Under the pieces are notes generated by a model. That model saw only the letters and a list, made by a program, of their open reading frames with translations, was not told the DNA's origin and did no database searches. Below, one piece after another: positions 36,033 to 48,895 of a stretch of DNA of 64,000 nucleotides; position 1 is the first letter of the stretch; the number at the start of each line of letters is the position of its first letter. Source of the stretch: Rostratula benghalensis (Eukaryota > Chordata > Aves > Charadriiformes > Rostratulidae). Made by a program: the position numbers and the translations under genes. Location: assembly GCA_013399305.1 (NCBI GenBank), contig VXAI01000068.1, positions 3,894,500-3,958,499 on the forward strand, written 5' to 3'.

Positions 36033-38348
36033 CCTGCTCCTGCACTTCTTTGGTTACCCATGGATAGAAAATTACTTCTAGTTAGTATCTCTGATGATGA
36101 ATCACATATGCTGTTTAAATGAATCCATTTTGCAGGCACTGATGCAATGTAAATGGAGATTTTTGGCTCCCTTCAGCTATGTCTAATCAGTGACTAATTT
36201 TAAGCAGTCTCCATGGAACCAAATTATCCCATTGGCAGTGCTAGGGCTGGTGGTACCTACCTGGTGCAGAAGGGCATGTGGGATCCAGAGGTGAGATATA
36301 TCTGAGAGATATGTCTCCTTCTCTGCAGGGCACTGGAAGCCTGTGCATCAAGCACACAACCTTAAAAATTGATGTTGTGTCTGGTCTTGTCTAGAAAAAG
36401 AAAGATTGTTGCTTATCTGGCAGAGAAATTATCAGAGAGTTTATCTGTTCGATCTTAGTTATATGAAGTACTTTTTATGGTCTGTGCAGGTGGAAGCTTT
36501 AGCTGATGTTTCTAAGGACACTACCTCAGAATCAGTACGACAAAAGTTCTCTGGATTCATTGTGATAAACTGGTGTTTCATCTTTAGACTCAAGAAAACC
36601 CCTTGCTTGGTATTTATATGGAGGGTGCTGCCCATATGAGAGATTGAAACTCTGTCTTGTCAAAAGATCAAAGATCTCTGACACCAGTAATCATTGGTAT
36701 AAAAAATGAAGTATGATTTTTGAGATCCATTCATCCTTACACTTCTCTCAGTGACATCTCTGCTGTCTCTTTAGGAAGCATCTCTTGGTGAATACATTTC
36801 GTTCACCCACTGTTGACAGCTCTGTTTCCTGCCAAAAATTTAGTTTGAGGAAACATACGTGTATAATATTTTGAGCTCTTTATCCTGAGGAAAACTAATG
36901 AGACATGCTAATGCTCCCTCATTTGTATTTGGTGGGTATTCAAAACATGTAGCATCCTGCTGTATTCGTTTACAGTCTCCCCCAGCAATCCATACCATGA
37001 GCCAAATTCCCTGGGAATTATGGTCACTTTGTACTGTGGGGCTACTATAATCTTGTCCTAAAGCCTGCTTATCTTTGCTGGATGAACTGCGTTGATTTGC
37101 CAGAGCCACAGGGGCTCAAGCTAAGCCCCCTCTCTACTCATGACATGGGTCGATCAAGGAAAGCAAAATAACACAAATACTTGTGGGGCCACATTAATTT
37201 TCAGCTGGGCTGGGAACACCCACAGGGCTCTGTGATCTGCTGCTTTGGAGTGATGTCCTCAGAGAGGTGGTGGAGGGAGGGCAGTAACAGGATTTGTTCT
37301 GTCTGTGATGCTTTCGAGTAGAGATCCTTGAAGACACCATAGTTTGCATGTTAATCTAGAATTGTCCTACTGTCTTAATGGCTTAGGCTTGCACTCACAG
37401 GTTCTTAAGTGAGTGAGGTCTTTTATACAGCAGGGGTGTAAATGCAACTTGGTAAAAGGTGCGGTAAAAAGAACATAAAATGCAAAGTCTTTTTTTTTTT
37501 TTTTAATAACAAAAGCGATAGATGCCCTTGGGGTCAAATTCACTCACTCTTGTTTGAATAATGCATTTATCATATTTTGATATCTCACTCATTCTGCATC
37601 CACTGTGTACAGTACCATTTTATATGCAGGTTTTTCTGTCTCACCGCTGAGGGCCTGACAGAAAGGGGGATAAGAGATTTGCTCTTATGAGAACTAGTAT
37701 CCAGCCCTATGAATTCCCTCTTAGAAAGCCTCATTCAGTGTTTTGCACTATAACCAGCAAAAGGGAAAAGTCACATGCTCAGTCCAGCTTCTACACGTGC
37801 TGTCCTCCATTCTGAAACAGTCCCTTCTGGGCTGGATTAGAGGATGCAATTGCTCAACTTCCACCTCCAGGTCTGTTTATGGTATGAGTGTTGAGAAGGT
37901 CACTTGTTATTACTGGGTAAGTAAAAAGACTAAGCATTCATTATGCACAATTATGCTGATTGATGAAGTGACACAAATCTTGTCAATAGCATGGATGTGA
38001 TGGCTCTGAATTGGATTCTCCTGCTGTAGGTATTTCAGGGTGCAAAATCCTGCAAGAGGAAACGGCTTCACCCAAAATGTCCAAAATGCTTAGTGATGCT
38101 GTGTTATAATTTACAGGAATCTAAATAAGCTTTTAGAGGAAATATATAGGAAATCTGATAAATCTGATATTCCCAAAAAGGCAGAACCCTTTCCAATGTT
38201 ATGTGATAGTTGCTGCTTTTGGGTCAATACTCAGGCTACTAAACACTAATTTGTATGTGTAACATACTGATTCTGTTACTAGTTTGCCTACTATCCATTT
38301 ATTTCCCTTGTTACCTGATTTGCAAATGCAAATCCCCATTTCCTGGGG
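36033..38348. other. Intergenic, gene-free
   Basis: No supportable gene or repeat family. A T run of about 18 lies near 37489. Confidence 0.7.
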
Positions 38349-38368
38349 NNNNNNNNNNNNNNNNNNNN
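38349..38368. other. Assembly gap (20 N)
   Basis: Exactly twenty N, a size commonly used for gaps of unknown or estimated length. Flanked by CCTGGGG on the left and a G-rich run on the right. Any frame crossing it is uninterpretable. Confidence 0.98.
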
Positions 38369-38390
38369 GGGAGGGAGTAGGGGGATGGGG
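38369..38390 (+). other. G-quadruplex motif at gap edge
   Basis: Four G runs (38369-38371, 38373-38375, 38380-38384, 38387-38390) separated by loops of 1, 4 and 2 bases fit the standard G3+N1-7 pattern. Confidence 0.75.
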
Positions 38391-39367
38391 AAGCAGAGGA
38401 AATAATAGGAAGAAATGCTCATTTTGAACCCATTTTGTTCCAGCAGCCAGGAGAAACATGGATGATTGTACCCTGAGGTTTTGCTCCACTGAATAAGCCT
38501 TCAAGAGCAGCAGCTATGACAATTCACCAAGTAATGTAGATTCTTAAAGTTTAATGTAGGAGGAACCATTAATCTGACGTCCTTTGTATTCCTAATTCTT
38601 TTTTTCTACATCCTCTTACTGAATTAGTGGAATTTAATCCAAATAACTCGGAGCTATTTTAAAGATAGGATTGTCTAGAGATTATGCTTCTGGAAGGAAA
38701 CCAGACTTGATTTGCAGGGATCAGGAGATACTTTCAGTTCTACTCTTCCCTAAGAAAAGAGGGAATACCGGATAGGATTTGGTAAAGAGGTGACATTTTT
38801 AGAGATGTTAGTGCTTCTTTCTTGGACCAAATGGGAAATTCCCAAATTGGGAAACTGAAGGAGGAAAATCATCTGGTGATTTACTTGTGAGTATTTCATT
38901 GAACCTTGAATATGAATTAACTGTAGAAGAGGCTATCAGTATCAGTGAAAATACTACTTTTCTACCCAACATCCTCAGAGATAAAAAATGTGCACATTAA
39001 AAACCCCAATATAATTACTTCTGCCTTTTGTGGAGGGAACAACACAGAATGAAGAAAAGCAATTAAAGGAGCAGCTTGCAGGGGCATGGACCTTCTTTAA
39101 AATGCTCTACTAGATGCCTGGAGTAAATGTAAACACCTTGTTAAAAAAAAAAAATGTTTCGAAGGGGAAAAACAGGCTGGGGAAAACAGCAGTGTAAAAG
39201 ATGCCATTAGAACTAATACAGATACCCTTTCAAACATGAAGATGGGAATGGAAAAAGTAGAAAAAAACCCCAAGTCCTGGTAGCTGAATTGTATAATCAC
39301 AACAGATAGCCTGGAAAACATTTCAAGGCTTGTCTTCCTGGAAGCCTAAAAGCTGATTAGGGAAACC
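38391..39367. other. Intergenic, possibly the eroded 5' side of the LINE
   Basis: No gene seen. Composition resembles the adjacent LINE relic, but I cannot align it to any known block. Confidence 0.4.
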
Positions 39368-40530
39368 TTGACAAACCCTGGCGAAGCAGAGCCTGCGGGG
39401 CTGGGGTGGAGGTGGCAGAAGGGCTGTAAGGGAGTGCCAAGAGCCAGTGCAATGGATCTCGGCACGAGGTGGGACCAGTGCTGGGCTGAGACCTCAATAG
39501 AAATGTTTCTAAAGCAAATCAATAAAACTTATAAATTGCCAGGCCCAGATGCTTTTGCCCCAAAGCTCTCTGAGGAACTTAAGTGTAAAACTGATGGACT
39601 ATTACTGACAGTACGTAATGTTTAAATATTTCTTAGATGCAGAGGGGAAAGTGGCAAACAATGCCAATCTTTAAAAGCCTGTAAGGAGTGGTGGCTCTGT
39701 TGCAGGAGATCTGATATCTGCATCCAACACGGAAACATGAGCCATGTAAAGAAAGGGGTGGAAAGACTCAGGGATACAGATGATACAGTAGGGAAGAGGT
39801 GCCATGAATTTTGCAGAAAACCCTACTACAGTAAGTGCCAAAATACGTGCACAGGAGTGTTCCATCAGTCCTAGCATCACATGAAAGGCCCTTCATCAAA
39901 TTTTCTTACTGAGCTGATGCTTTATGTCGTAGAAGAGCAATGAAACTAGTTAAAAGGTGGGAAACAAAGGTGGTGATGAATTATCTTGTTTTAGTTATCC
40001 CACAAAGAACTCTGTTGGGATCTGTTCTGCTCAAGGTATTCAAAAATGATCAGAAAGAGACAATAAATGAAGCCAAGAAAACAACTCAGCTGATGGTACA
40101 AAAATTGCTTTGTTATGACAAATCCAAAGCTGACTGCCAACACATACAGAAGGATCCTGCAATCCTGGACGACCAAGCAATAAAATCGCAGATGAAATTC
40201 AGTGCAATAACGTAAATTAAAGTATAAATGGGGGAAATCATTCTATTTTTGTGCATGGTAGACTCTAACTGCACTATTACTATGCAAGGGAGAGATCATG
40301 AGCCCATTCTGGATTGTTCTCTGGATACTGCATGGAGTTCAACAGCTAGAAGGGCAATTAAAGCACTGGGGATTATAGGGAAGGCATAAAGCATAAGGAG
40401 TATAACATTATTATGCAGTTGTAAAAATCGGGTTTTCAGAAAGCCAGAGATCTTGAATACCATGTGTATTGTTATCCTCCCTCAAAAAAAGATGTGATAG
40501 AACTAGAAACACTGCTAGCCAGAAATTTTG
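39368..40530 (+). repeat. Ancient, broken L3/CR1-like LINE (reverse-transcriptase region)
   Basis: Translation recalls a CR1-clade reverse transcriptase in order: LPGPDAFAPKLSEEL near 39530-39580 (the GPD block), IPQRTLLGSVLLKVF near 39995-40040 (usual form IPQGSVLGPLLF), KADCQHIQKDPAILDDQAIK and QMKFS near 40120-40205, then fragments EGIKHKEYNIIM and SKKDVIELETLL at about 40379-40515, which match the 3' part of L3-type ORF2. The catalytic DD motif region is degenerate, and frameshifts and stops separate the blocks, so it is a dead relic. The boundaries are approximate. Confidence 0.75.
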
Positions 40531-42397
40531 AATTTTTATTTTATAAAGATGATGCACAAAGCAAGTAAATAAGTGTGTTCTCAACATCTAAATCTTGAGA
40601 CCTTAGTCATTAAAGATTCGTTAGAAACACTTCCCAGAAAGTATATATACCAAAATTGGCCAACACTGTGAGTAAATAAGTCAATAGTTATGACTGTTAC
40701 TTAACCAAGTGGAAATTTGGAGAAATTTAGTCTAACGAGGTTGATTATTTTTCCAGATAGTTTGTGCATTTTTAACCAAAATGCATTTATCATTTTGTGC
40801 ACTTTTAGCCAAAATTTCATACGAAATGGGCATGAATAGTCAGCTGTGAGAGAGGCGATACCTGGCAGATAAATGGAGAGAACTGGCATAGTTGGCATTA
40901 CGTGAAGAGTTAACAAATTGTTAAGGATGAAAGGAAATGTGTGGCTTGAGAGGTGGTGTACCCTACAGACTGTAGCATTTTTGCATTACTGTCTCATGGC
41001 CTAGCACTTTTTTCCTTGCTGTTTGTTTCCACAAGTGCTGGCTTTGAACTCCTCTTATGTCAGGCACATGTCAAGTGATTCAATGATCCTGCTCCCTGGA
41101 GTGTCACTGTTAGAGGGTCTAATCCTTGTGCAATATGAACCTAAATGTCAAACTACTTCACTGACATCCAAGGATGTTCTCAGTGTTTTCTATACTATTG
41201 TAATTTCCATACCTCTCAGCATTCTACTGTGCGAAAGTCTGACTAACATCAAAATAACACAGAAAGATAAAACAAGCAGCAGAATGGTCATTTTGCTATA
41301 GAATGGTAAACTAAATAAAATGAATGTTAACTTTAATTAAAGATTACATAGGCCAATAAAAATCTAGGTTATGAAACATCATTTAATACCATGATTTGTT
41401 TGATTATTTTTTTCTATCGATTTGTGTGGTATAATTTCTAAGGAATCCCCAGTTCTGGCATGGAATCTTGTGATAAATCACATCTAGATGAGGCAAACTG
41501 AAAGTTAATACAACACTAAATAATTGGGAAAGTTTCCCAGTCCATAAAAGTAGAATGGAGAAATGCACTAAACTGTCTCTTTCCTCATGCTGTTACACAA
41601 TGTCAATATGTTATTAGAGTAAAGTGGTAATTTTTCAAGTACTTTACTGAATAGCACCTGTCTGTTATGGAGCAATTAATAAAATGAGGAAAATGAGATA
41701 TAGAGCAAAGTCTTTTCAAATGAACTATAAAAGGTCAGTTTATATTAAAAGTAAAAGTAAAATAGACATGGTATGTGGAATTTGGACACAATATACACAA
41801 TACACCTAGAAATGCGGATTGTTGTTAATCTAATAGAACTCTTGAACTGAATCTCTTCTGACAGAGAAGTAAGAAAGAATTACCAGTCAGAATCCTCCAA
41901 GGATTGACTGGGCTGCCCAAAATTACCAATGGAAATCTCAAACCAGGTGGCCTTACAGCCAGGTAGCTCAGGTACAGCACTTATAACCTCAGCAGCTCAG
42001 CAAATCCTTGTGACAAAGCAGTTATTTCTGTTCTGCAGTTTAGGATTAGAGTATTTTAAATGTATTTAAGGACTCATTTACCTCTTAAAGTAATGGGTTA
42101 TGTGAAGAATTCTGTTCCTCATTAAGAAAACAGTTGGTTAGGTGAGTGGACATGTTTGTCCAGTTGAAAATGTATACAATTTTGTAATATTTTGAGTAAA
42201 AAGCACTGTATGATATAAGTAATTTCATATTGCTGCCAAAATGAAGGAGAGGTGCACATTTCACCCTTTACATAAATCCTAAGAAAGAAAGTTGGAAAAT
42301 GACTGAAAGTGAAAGACAAAATTTTACATATTGTATATATATGTATTTTTATATATGCTTAAAAGCAACTAGCTGTTGAAATTGAAAGAGGGTCGAT
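40531..42397. other. Intergenic, gene-free
   Basis: AT-rich sequence with no recognised gene or repeat. Confidence 0.65.
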
Positions 42398-42660
42398 TTA
42401 GATTAGATTAGATTAGATTAGATTAAATTAGATTAGATTAGATTAGATTAGAAAGAAATTCTTGCCTGTGAGGGTGGTGAGAGCCTGGAAGAGGTTGCCC
42501 AGAGAAGCTGTGGATGCCCCATCCCTGGAGATGTTCAAGGCCAGGCTGGATGGGGCTTTGAGCAACCTGGTCTGGTGGGAAGTGTCCCTACCCATGGCAG
42601 GGGGGTGGGGACTCGATGATCTTTAAGGTCCCTTCCAACACAAACCAATCAATGATTTTG
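42398..42660 (+). repeat. CR1 3' end with expanded GATTA pentamer
   Basis: The CR1 tail is clear: GAGGGTGGTGAGAGCCTGG, AGAGGTTGCCCAGAGAAGC, TGTGGATGCCCCATCCCTGG, CCAGGCTGGATGGGGCTTTG and CTTTAAGGTCCCTTCCAACA. The normal TTAGATTAGATATTAGG segment at its 5' side is replaced by about ten GATTA-type units (42398-42451). It is one of the least diverged CR1 copies in the window. Confidence 0.9.
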
Positions 42661-45600
42661 AGACTTAGCAAACACTCTTACAGTTACAATATACATAGCC
42701 TGTTCTTTGCCTTGGCTTCACAACAGCACCAGCCTCCTTTTTGCTGAAAGCATGCACCCTTAGGGAGATTTCTAGGGCAGAAACTGCAAACACTTGTGAA
42801 TTAGGAATTTTCTGTATTCTCATGCTCATTTGAAATATTCTCTCAAGCAGTTAATAATGTTTGTTTGGTTTTGTTTTGATTATTAGAGTTTATAACATTT
42901 GAATATTTTAGAGAATGGGCAAAGCTGTTTTCTCAGTGCAGCGAAGAATGGAAACATAATAGCATAAATTAAATGAGATGTGGAAAGTTTATCTTTTGTG
43001 AATCTATTCATTTGCAATGGCTGAATTAGTTCATTTTGCATTTGGATAAATGTCTTATTCAATCTGGGAAACCACATGGAGTACATTCTTTTTTTTTTTT
43101 TTTTTTTCCTTATTAAAGGTGTCTCGTGCAGCACTCACCATCAGTTTGAGTGGAAGACGGTGTTGTCAAAGGGAAAGGTCAAGGAACATAATCTGATTTG
43201 ACTGCTTTAGAGTATATATTTGTATACATCTGCCTGTGGAATTACTCTTGTTTTGTACTGTAATTCATAGAGTCACACTGCAGTGAATCTATTTGCTGAT
43301 TTCATTGAGTTTGTGAATGCTTTGCCTCTGAATGATTCTTGCTGTGTTAAGTACTGGGGGTCAGTATCTGGTCCGTATCTGGTCCATCATGCCAAGCGCT
43401 TCTACTTTTATTTTGCATCAGATTGGACTCTATATTCCTACCCAGGATCCTCTGTAGATATAAGTTTTGCATTTCCCTTAAGTTTGATCAGTCACCCATT
43501 ACCGAGGTATACAATATTCCTAGTTCTGGATATTTGAAGGGTCGCTGAGAATTGTGATGTGTGAAACATTCTCAGAAAAAACCCCAAAAATGACTTCATT
43601 AAATATGTAATATGTTTGACCTAGTTGTGTTATTATCCTAGGGTTCTGGGGTTTGATTTTTTTTTAATATCTCTGTATATATATATCTCCTATATATACA
43701 TATATATCCTCCCATATACAGATATATATATCTGTCTTCTAGTTACTTGATCATCTAGTTGGCGTTTTTATATGTGTTCAATGTGGACAATTGCAGTTGA
43801 GGATGTAGCAAAGAAAGCTTTTTATCGTTTCCCTGATGTCCTTTGCCTTCCTTTTTTTTTTCCTTATTTGTCCTTTGAAGCCTAGAACTGTGGCATTGCT
43901 TCTGACCTGCTGGCACAAAATTTTGTGACAGCCTACTTAAAGGAAAAGGTGATGGATAACAGGAATAAGAAGAGTAGTAAGTTTGTTGGAGGGCTTAGAT
44001 CTCAAAAGTCTGTGATCAGTCCATCAGTCCTCTTTGTCCATTATTTGCCTAAGTCACCAATTATGTTAGTCCTTTCCTTTTATCATAACTAATAAATCAG
44101 ATGCACTGGGACAAATGCATGCAGGTAGGGTGCTGCACAGCCTGCTGGAAGGTGGGACTGGGTCAGCAGGGCTGAGGCTCTGCCATGGAAAGAAAAAGGG
44201 GTCCTTTTCAGATTTTGGCCTTCAGCCTCATTCTTCCCATTATGTGTTTTATAGTTCTCATAAGCATTTTATGCAGGCATTGAAGACAAATCGTATGAAC
44301 CAAAGTTCTTTTTCTCAGTTGCTTCTGTTGGAGGTATGTGCCAGTTCTTGGACAAATTTAATAATTGGCCTAGATTTCATTCAATAGACCTGATGTCTTT
44401 GTTTCCCTCATGTTCCATGACTTGCTTTGATTGATTTATCCTAGAAGTACAGGAATGCTCATAAATGTGTTTGATTTGGGAGTTTTTTTGTGGAATTTAA
44501 GACTAAGTTGCTAGTTTAAATATCTAAAGCAACCACTCAATAATTTAAAGAAAACAGCGTGAGAAATGGGAACAAACCCTTTGATTTCTGTCTTTCTGAG
44601 GGAGCTCTACTCACCAGCCTCTTGCTCCGTATTAATTTCTTTTTTTCCCCAACTCTTGAATTAATTTTTGTGTGTTGATGTAACTCGATGGCAATACATA
44701 GAATTTGTTCATATGGATGGTCCCTGCAGCTGGTCATACAGGGCACTGGTGGGGAGCCAGGGAGCACAGAGGAACATCTTTGGCTCCCAGGAGACTTCTA
44801 AATCGGCTGATGGGGCTCAGGGGGCAAGACTGAGGACTGGGATGCAGGCAGGTTTGTTTCAGCATTAGGTTTTACTGGGTAGATTTCAACTTCTCATAGA
44901 CCCAGAAGCGCTGAAATATTTCTTATTTCAGTATTCGGGCAGGTCTGCTGTTTTATTCACACTGAGGTTTGCCTAACAAGAAGATTCAAGAGTTGGCAGA
45001 TTTGAATGCAGTTGGCAGATTTACAATTTATCGATACAGTTAGGATGTGGTGGAGCTTGCTTTGCACAACATTAGCACATGCTGGGTTTGGTTTGGGTTT
45101 TTTTCATTTTTTTGTTTGTTTCTCTTTAAAGTGGTCACATATTTCAGAAAACTTCTTAGTCTTTAATTTATCCTAACAGATTTTACAGAGCTGTTTAAAG
45201 CCTGATTTGCAGTGGGATATTTATTTTTTAAAATATTCTGAAATCATATTAGCTCAAAAAGCAGAGGAAAAAAGAGAGGATTCTCAAAAAAGCAATAAAA
45301 AATAATAAAATCTCTCCTTTCTTCTTGGTGTTTGCTGCAACTTTTATAGCTATGGATATTTTGTAACATCATCTATATTTTAGCTGTTGGTGGCTGCCAG
45401 CTGTTGGGGACTGTGTGAGTGAATAAGATATAGGAATAAGTAATCCAGTTTCAGTAATAAGTCCCTCTTTCTTAGGAAGATTCAAATGTAGATCCCTATT
45501 TTCTAACAGGTTCTCTCTTCTCTCCCTGGGTGGTTAATGAAATAAAAGAAAATGCAGGTATGGTGCTCAGCTGTGAACGTTGAAATGAGTTCTTGATCAT

Positions 45601-45982
45601 GGACCAGAGGAATGTGCAAATGTATGTTGTGAAGGGCCTTGGCCAAACACAGAAGTGAAAGACCTGGTGGTCTGTGGGGCACCACAGGCTGTAGCAGAGA
45701 TGTTGGAAACACTTCAGGGTAGGTAAATCCAGGTTTAGGACAATGGTGGTGAGGAGTTGTGAGGATACTAATATTATGTATGGGAACATCAGGAACTGGA
45801 AGGGCAGGGCTGCCCATCTCTGATGGTCTTGCTGACAGCATGGACCTATGCCTCCTCTGCCCCCCATATCTAAAAGTGATGCTTTCACAGATTACTCCAT
45901 AAGCCCCGGGGGACCAGCAGAGCCTAGTTATGGGGACTAGTGTCAGATGTAGTGTCGGCATAGGTGGCTGTAGGTGTTCCTG
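42661..45982. other. Intergenic, gene-free
   Basis: No supportable gene. Contains a T run near 43089, an 11-bp exact tandem GTATCTGGTCC pair (43364-43385), an AT-rich alternating block (43675-43734) and two overlapping minus-strand open frames just upstream of the next CR1. Confidence 0.65.
43675..43734. repeat. TA-rich low-complexity block with palindrome
   Basis: Alternating TA runs interrupted by CTCC/CCTCCC; the end (43719-43734) is a perfect 16-bp palindrome, CAGATATATATATCTG. Confidence 0.75.
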
Positions 45983-46225
45983 CAGCCTGAGAAGAGGAGA
46001 CATTTAGATTAGATATTAGGAAGAAACTCTTTACTGTGTGAGTGGTGATGTACTGGAACAGATTGCCTAGAAAAGTTGTGGATGCCCCATCCCTGGCATC
46101 GGCCAGGCTGGATGGGGCTTTGTGCAACCTGGTGTAGTGGGAAGTGTCCCTGCCCATGGCAAGGGGGTTGGAACTTGATGATCTTTAAGGTGCCTTCCAA
46201 CTCTAACCATGCTATGACTCTATGA
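45983..46225 (+). repeat. CR1 LINE 3' end
   Basis: Reads CAGCCTGAGAAGAGGAG, TTAGATTAGATATTAGGAAG, GTGGATGCCCCATCCCTGG, GCCAGGCTGGATGGGGCTTT, GGAACTTGATGATCTTTAAG and the 3' octamer-like CTATGACTCTATGA. It is 5'-truncated, as most CR1 copies are. The minus-strand open frame over it is a by-product. Confidence 0.92.
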
Positions 46226-48684
46226 TAAGTCGCCATACTGTGCTTCAAGCCACGGTGAATCAGGTGGAGGATCTGATCAGTGGAGTACAGTGCCCTAAAA
46301 GCAAACCACCAGTGCTCACTGACCAGCATGATTCCATCATGCCTGTAACTGAGGTGTGTTGTGGTCTTTCTGCTGTCTGTGAGGATACGAGAGGATGTTT
46401 GAGGTGAAAGGGACACACCTGGTCATGGAAAAGGTCCCATTTACAGCTCTGTGCTGCTCACACTTGGTGTGGTACTCAAGGTGTTTCGTGCTCTTGCCTT
46501 CCTGAGCTGCATGGTGAGCCTACAGGGGCTCATTAGTGGTGTTTGTACACAACACTGGGCTCTTTCCTGAAAACCACATATAGTGTTTGTACATGTATTA
46601 AAGAAATAAAACTTCCTGCCTTACCTTTATCAAAATTAGTTTATACAAGAAACATGAGCACATCCATTGCCTGGGCATGGTTCACAATTCTAAAAGCATA
46701 AGATAAATTAAAGCATTACTTTGTCAGAAGGCACCCAGAAAAAACAGGCAGAAAGGGGAAGGGTAGAGGCAGGGCCAGGGAGTGTGAAAGCTAGATGTCC
46801 TCCTTTAACTGAAAAACTCAGGTTCTCACCCCAGAAATTCCCTGAGCCGTCCTGCTGACCCTTCTGACAAGTAACAGAGTCTGCTCAGTGCAGACCTCTT
46901 ATTTCCTCCAATACAAGCAACAGGAAGTAAATGCAATTCTTTCCCTGTTTCTTTCAACGGTGGAAGAATTCACTATCTGAGCACACCCCTACACCTGAGC
47001 CTGACCTTGCACTCAGTGACCCAAACACCCATGGCCTGTGATACCTGGCCTGATGGGGCTCCAAGCTGGAGGAATGATCTCCTCATATAGCCTAGTTTGT
47101 CTGAGAGCTGTTATACTGCCAGGGAAGGGCCAGGGACTTTATCATAATCATCAATATTGCTTAAAATAAATTGCAATGACAAAAATAAGTGCCATCTTAT
47201 TTTGACTGTTACCCACCAGATGCATTATCAATAAAATCCCAATATAATGTAGTGTAGTCTTCTCCCTGTGACTAAGGCCACTTATGCTAGAATGTCCCCT
47301 GACACCCTGTTTGCCTGAATGCAATCAGCCTCCCTGGGTCTGTACAGCTCATCTGCTCTCCTGTTACAGAAGCAATGCTTGATGATGGGGCCACACTACA
47401 CCCCGTTACATTTTTCCATTGGGATAATGATGAGCCCTGCTCACATCGAGAGAGGCACAGTGAAAAATGAAAAAATGTTTCTTTCAATTTTTCACTTCCT
47501 CAGCCTCCCTCCCCTTTTCTGTGATACTCATCCTCGTCTCTGGGGAAAAAAGGCTAATTCAAAAGTGGTTGTGTGCAAAGGGCAGGCTGGAAGATGAGTT
47601 GAGGTCAGCGTGGTGGTCTCCGGTCACAACAGAGTCAGTCACACCAGAGGAAAATAGGAGAAACCCAGGCTCAGGAGTCAAAGAGATATTTCTCAATGCT
47701 GCGTGATGGAAAAGTGATAGGAAAGGCAAGAATGTGGTGGAGAGATACAGCCTTTCTTCTAAGTCTGTGTGAAGTTGTTGCTGAATCTGGGGAGTGATTA
47801 GAGACTTCAAAGCACCATCTATCACCTGAGAGCAAAAGCACAGGGTTCTGTGCCGAGCAAAGTGCTCCAGGTGAGCTGAGAACAGGCTGAGGTTTCTGTG
47901 ATGAGCTCTTCCTCCCTCTGTTCATAATTCCACCTGTGCTTTCTGTGTTGACTAAAATTCTCTTGTTCTCTTAAAAATGTAATAACAAAGCTATTGTCAC
48001 TTCCATTCCTCCAAAGGCAAATAATTTATGCAATGGTGAAAATATGACCAAGTTAACAAGCTGACATCCTCTGCTGCTCTTCGGTTTACACCATGCCTGG
48101 GAGTGGAGGAGTGTGAGCAATACTGTTCAGTTTGCACCCTTCTCAAATAGAAAGTCATGTCAGGAGTTGAACTTTGGCAATTATTTTTTTTTTTTTTAGC
48201 CTCTTATTTCTGCTGGTTCAAAATGCTACCTTCTGCTACTGTGTCATTTATGACAATGGCACAGGATTCCAGAAAACCACTTTCTGCTATAAAACTGACC
48301 CAAGAAATTTATTAGAAAAAGAGAAAGAATATTATCCCTACATCTATTTTCTCTCTTTTCTTTTCATTTTTCTGAACAAAAAAAAATTTTCACAATGTTT
48401 TTCTGTTTGACTTCACTTGACTTTCTCATACAGGTTTAAAGAAACAGACACGTTCAGAATCTAGCTTACCTAGGCTAAATCCAGAAGCCACATCTGTAAG
48501 CATAAATGCTGTTTCAGAGGAACCTTGCAAGGATTATACTTCTAAAGATGCCATTCCATTTTTTGGTCCTTCCCACCTAATATCTTCTTTTAAGAACAAA
48601 AATTTAGAGGTCAGTGGCTGAAAATTTTCTTTACCAACCTCCTTAAATCCTCAGTGCTTTAGATGACATGAGACATTTCAAACC
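46226..48684. other. Intergenic, gene-free
   Basis: No supportable gene or repeat family seen. Confidence 0.65.
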
Positions 48685-48747
48685 CTTTGGACTAGATGAT
48701 ATCTAGAAGTCCCTTCCAACCCCATATAATTCTGTGATTCTGTGATA
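48685..48747 (+). repeat. CR1 3' tip
   Basis: Reads TTTGGACTAGATGATATC, AAGTCCCTTCCAACCCCAT and two TTCTGTGA units. A 63-bp remnant. A 12-bp exact tandem pair (TTTGAAATACAC) follows at 48751-48774. Confidence 0.85.
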
Positions 48748-48895
48748 ACCTTTGAAATACACTTTGAAATACACATGCTTTTCAAGAGCTAACCTCAATA
48801 CAACTTTTGAGAGTTGCTATTCTGTTTGAGTTATTTTGCTAAGGGGCAAAATAATCTAACTGGAAAAAGTGTAGGAGGTATTTTTCATCCCAAGT

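Noticed and set aside
42398..42451. Regular short repeats as a CRISPR-like array
   Set aside because: Pure pentamer microsatellite without spacers, inside a CR1 element in a vertebrate genome.
46009..46416. Minus-strand 135-codon open frame
   Set aside because: Much of it is the antisense of a CR1 tail, which commonly gives open antisense frames.
47287..47925. Overlapping open frames on both strands (66-92 codons)
   Set aside because: Opposite-strand shadows of each other with no motif; no splice structure or family match.
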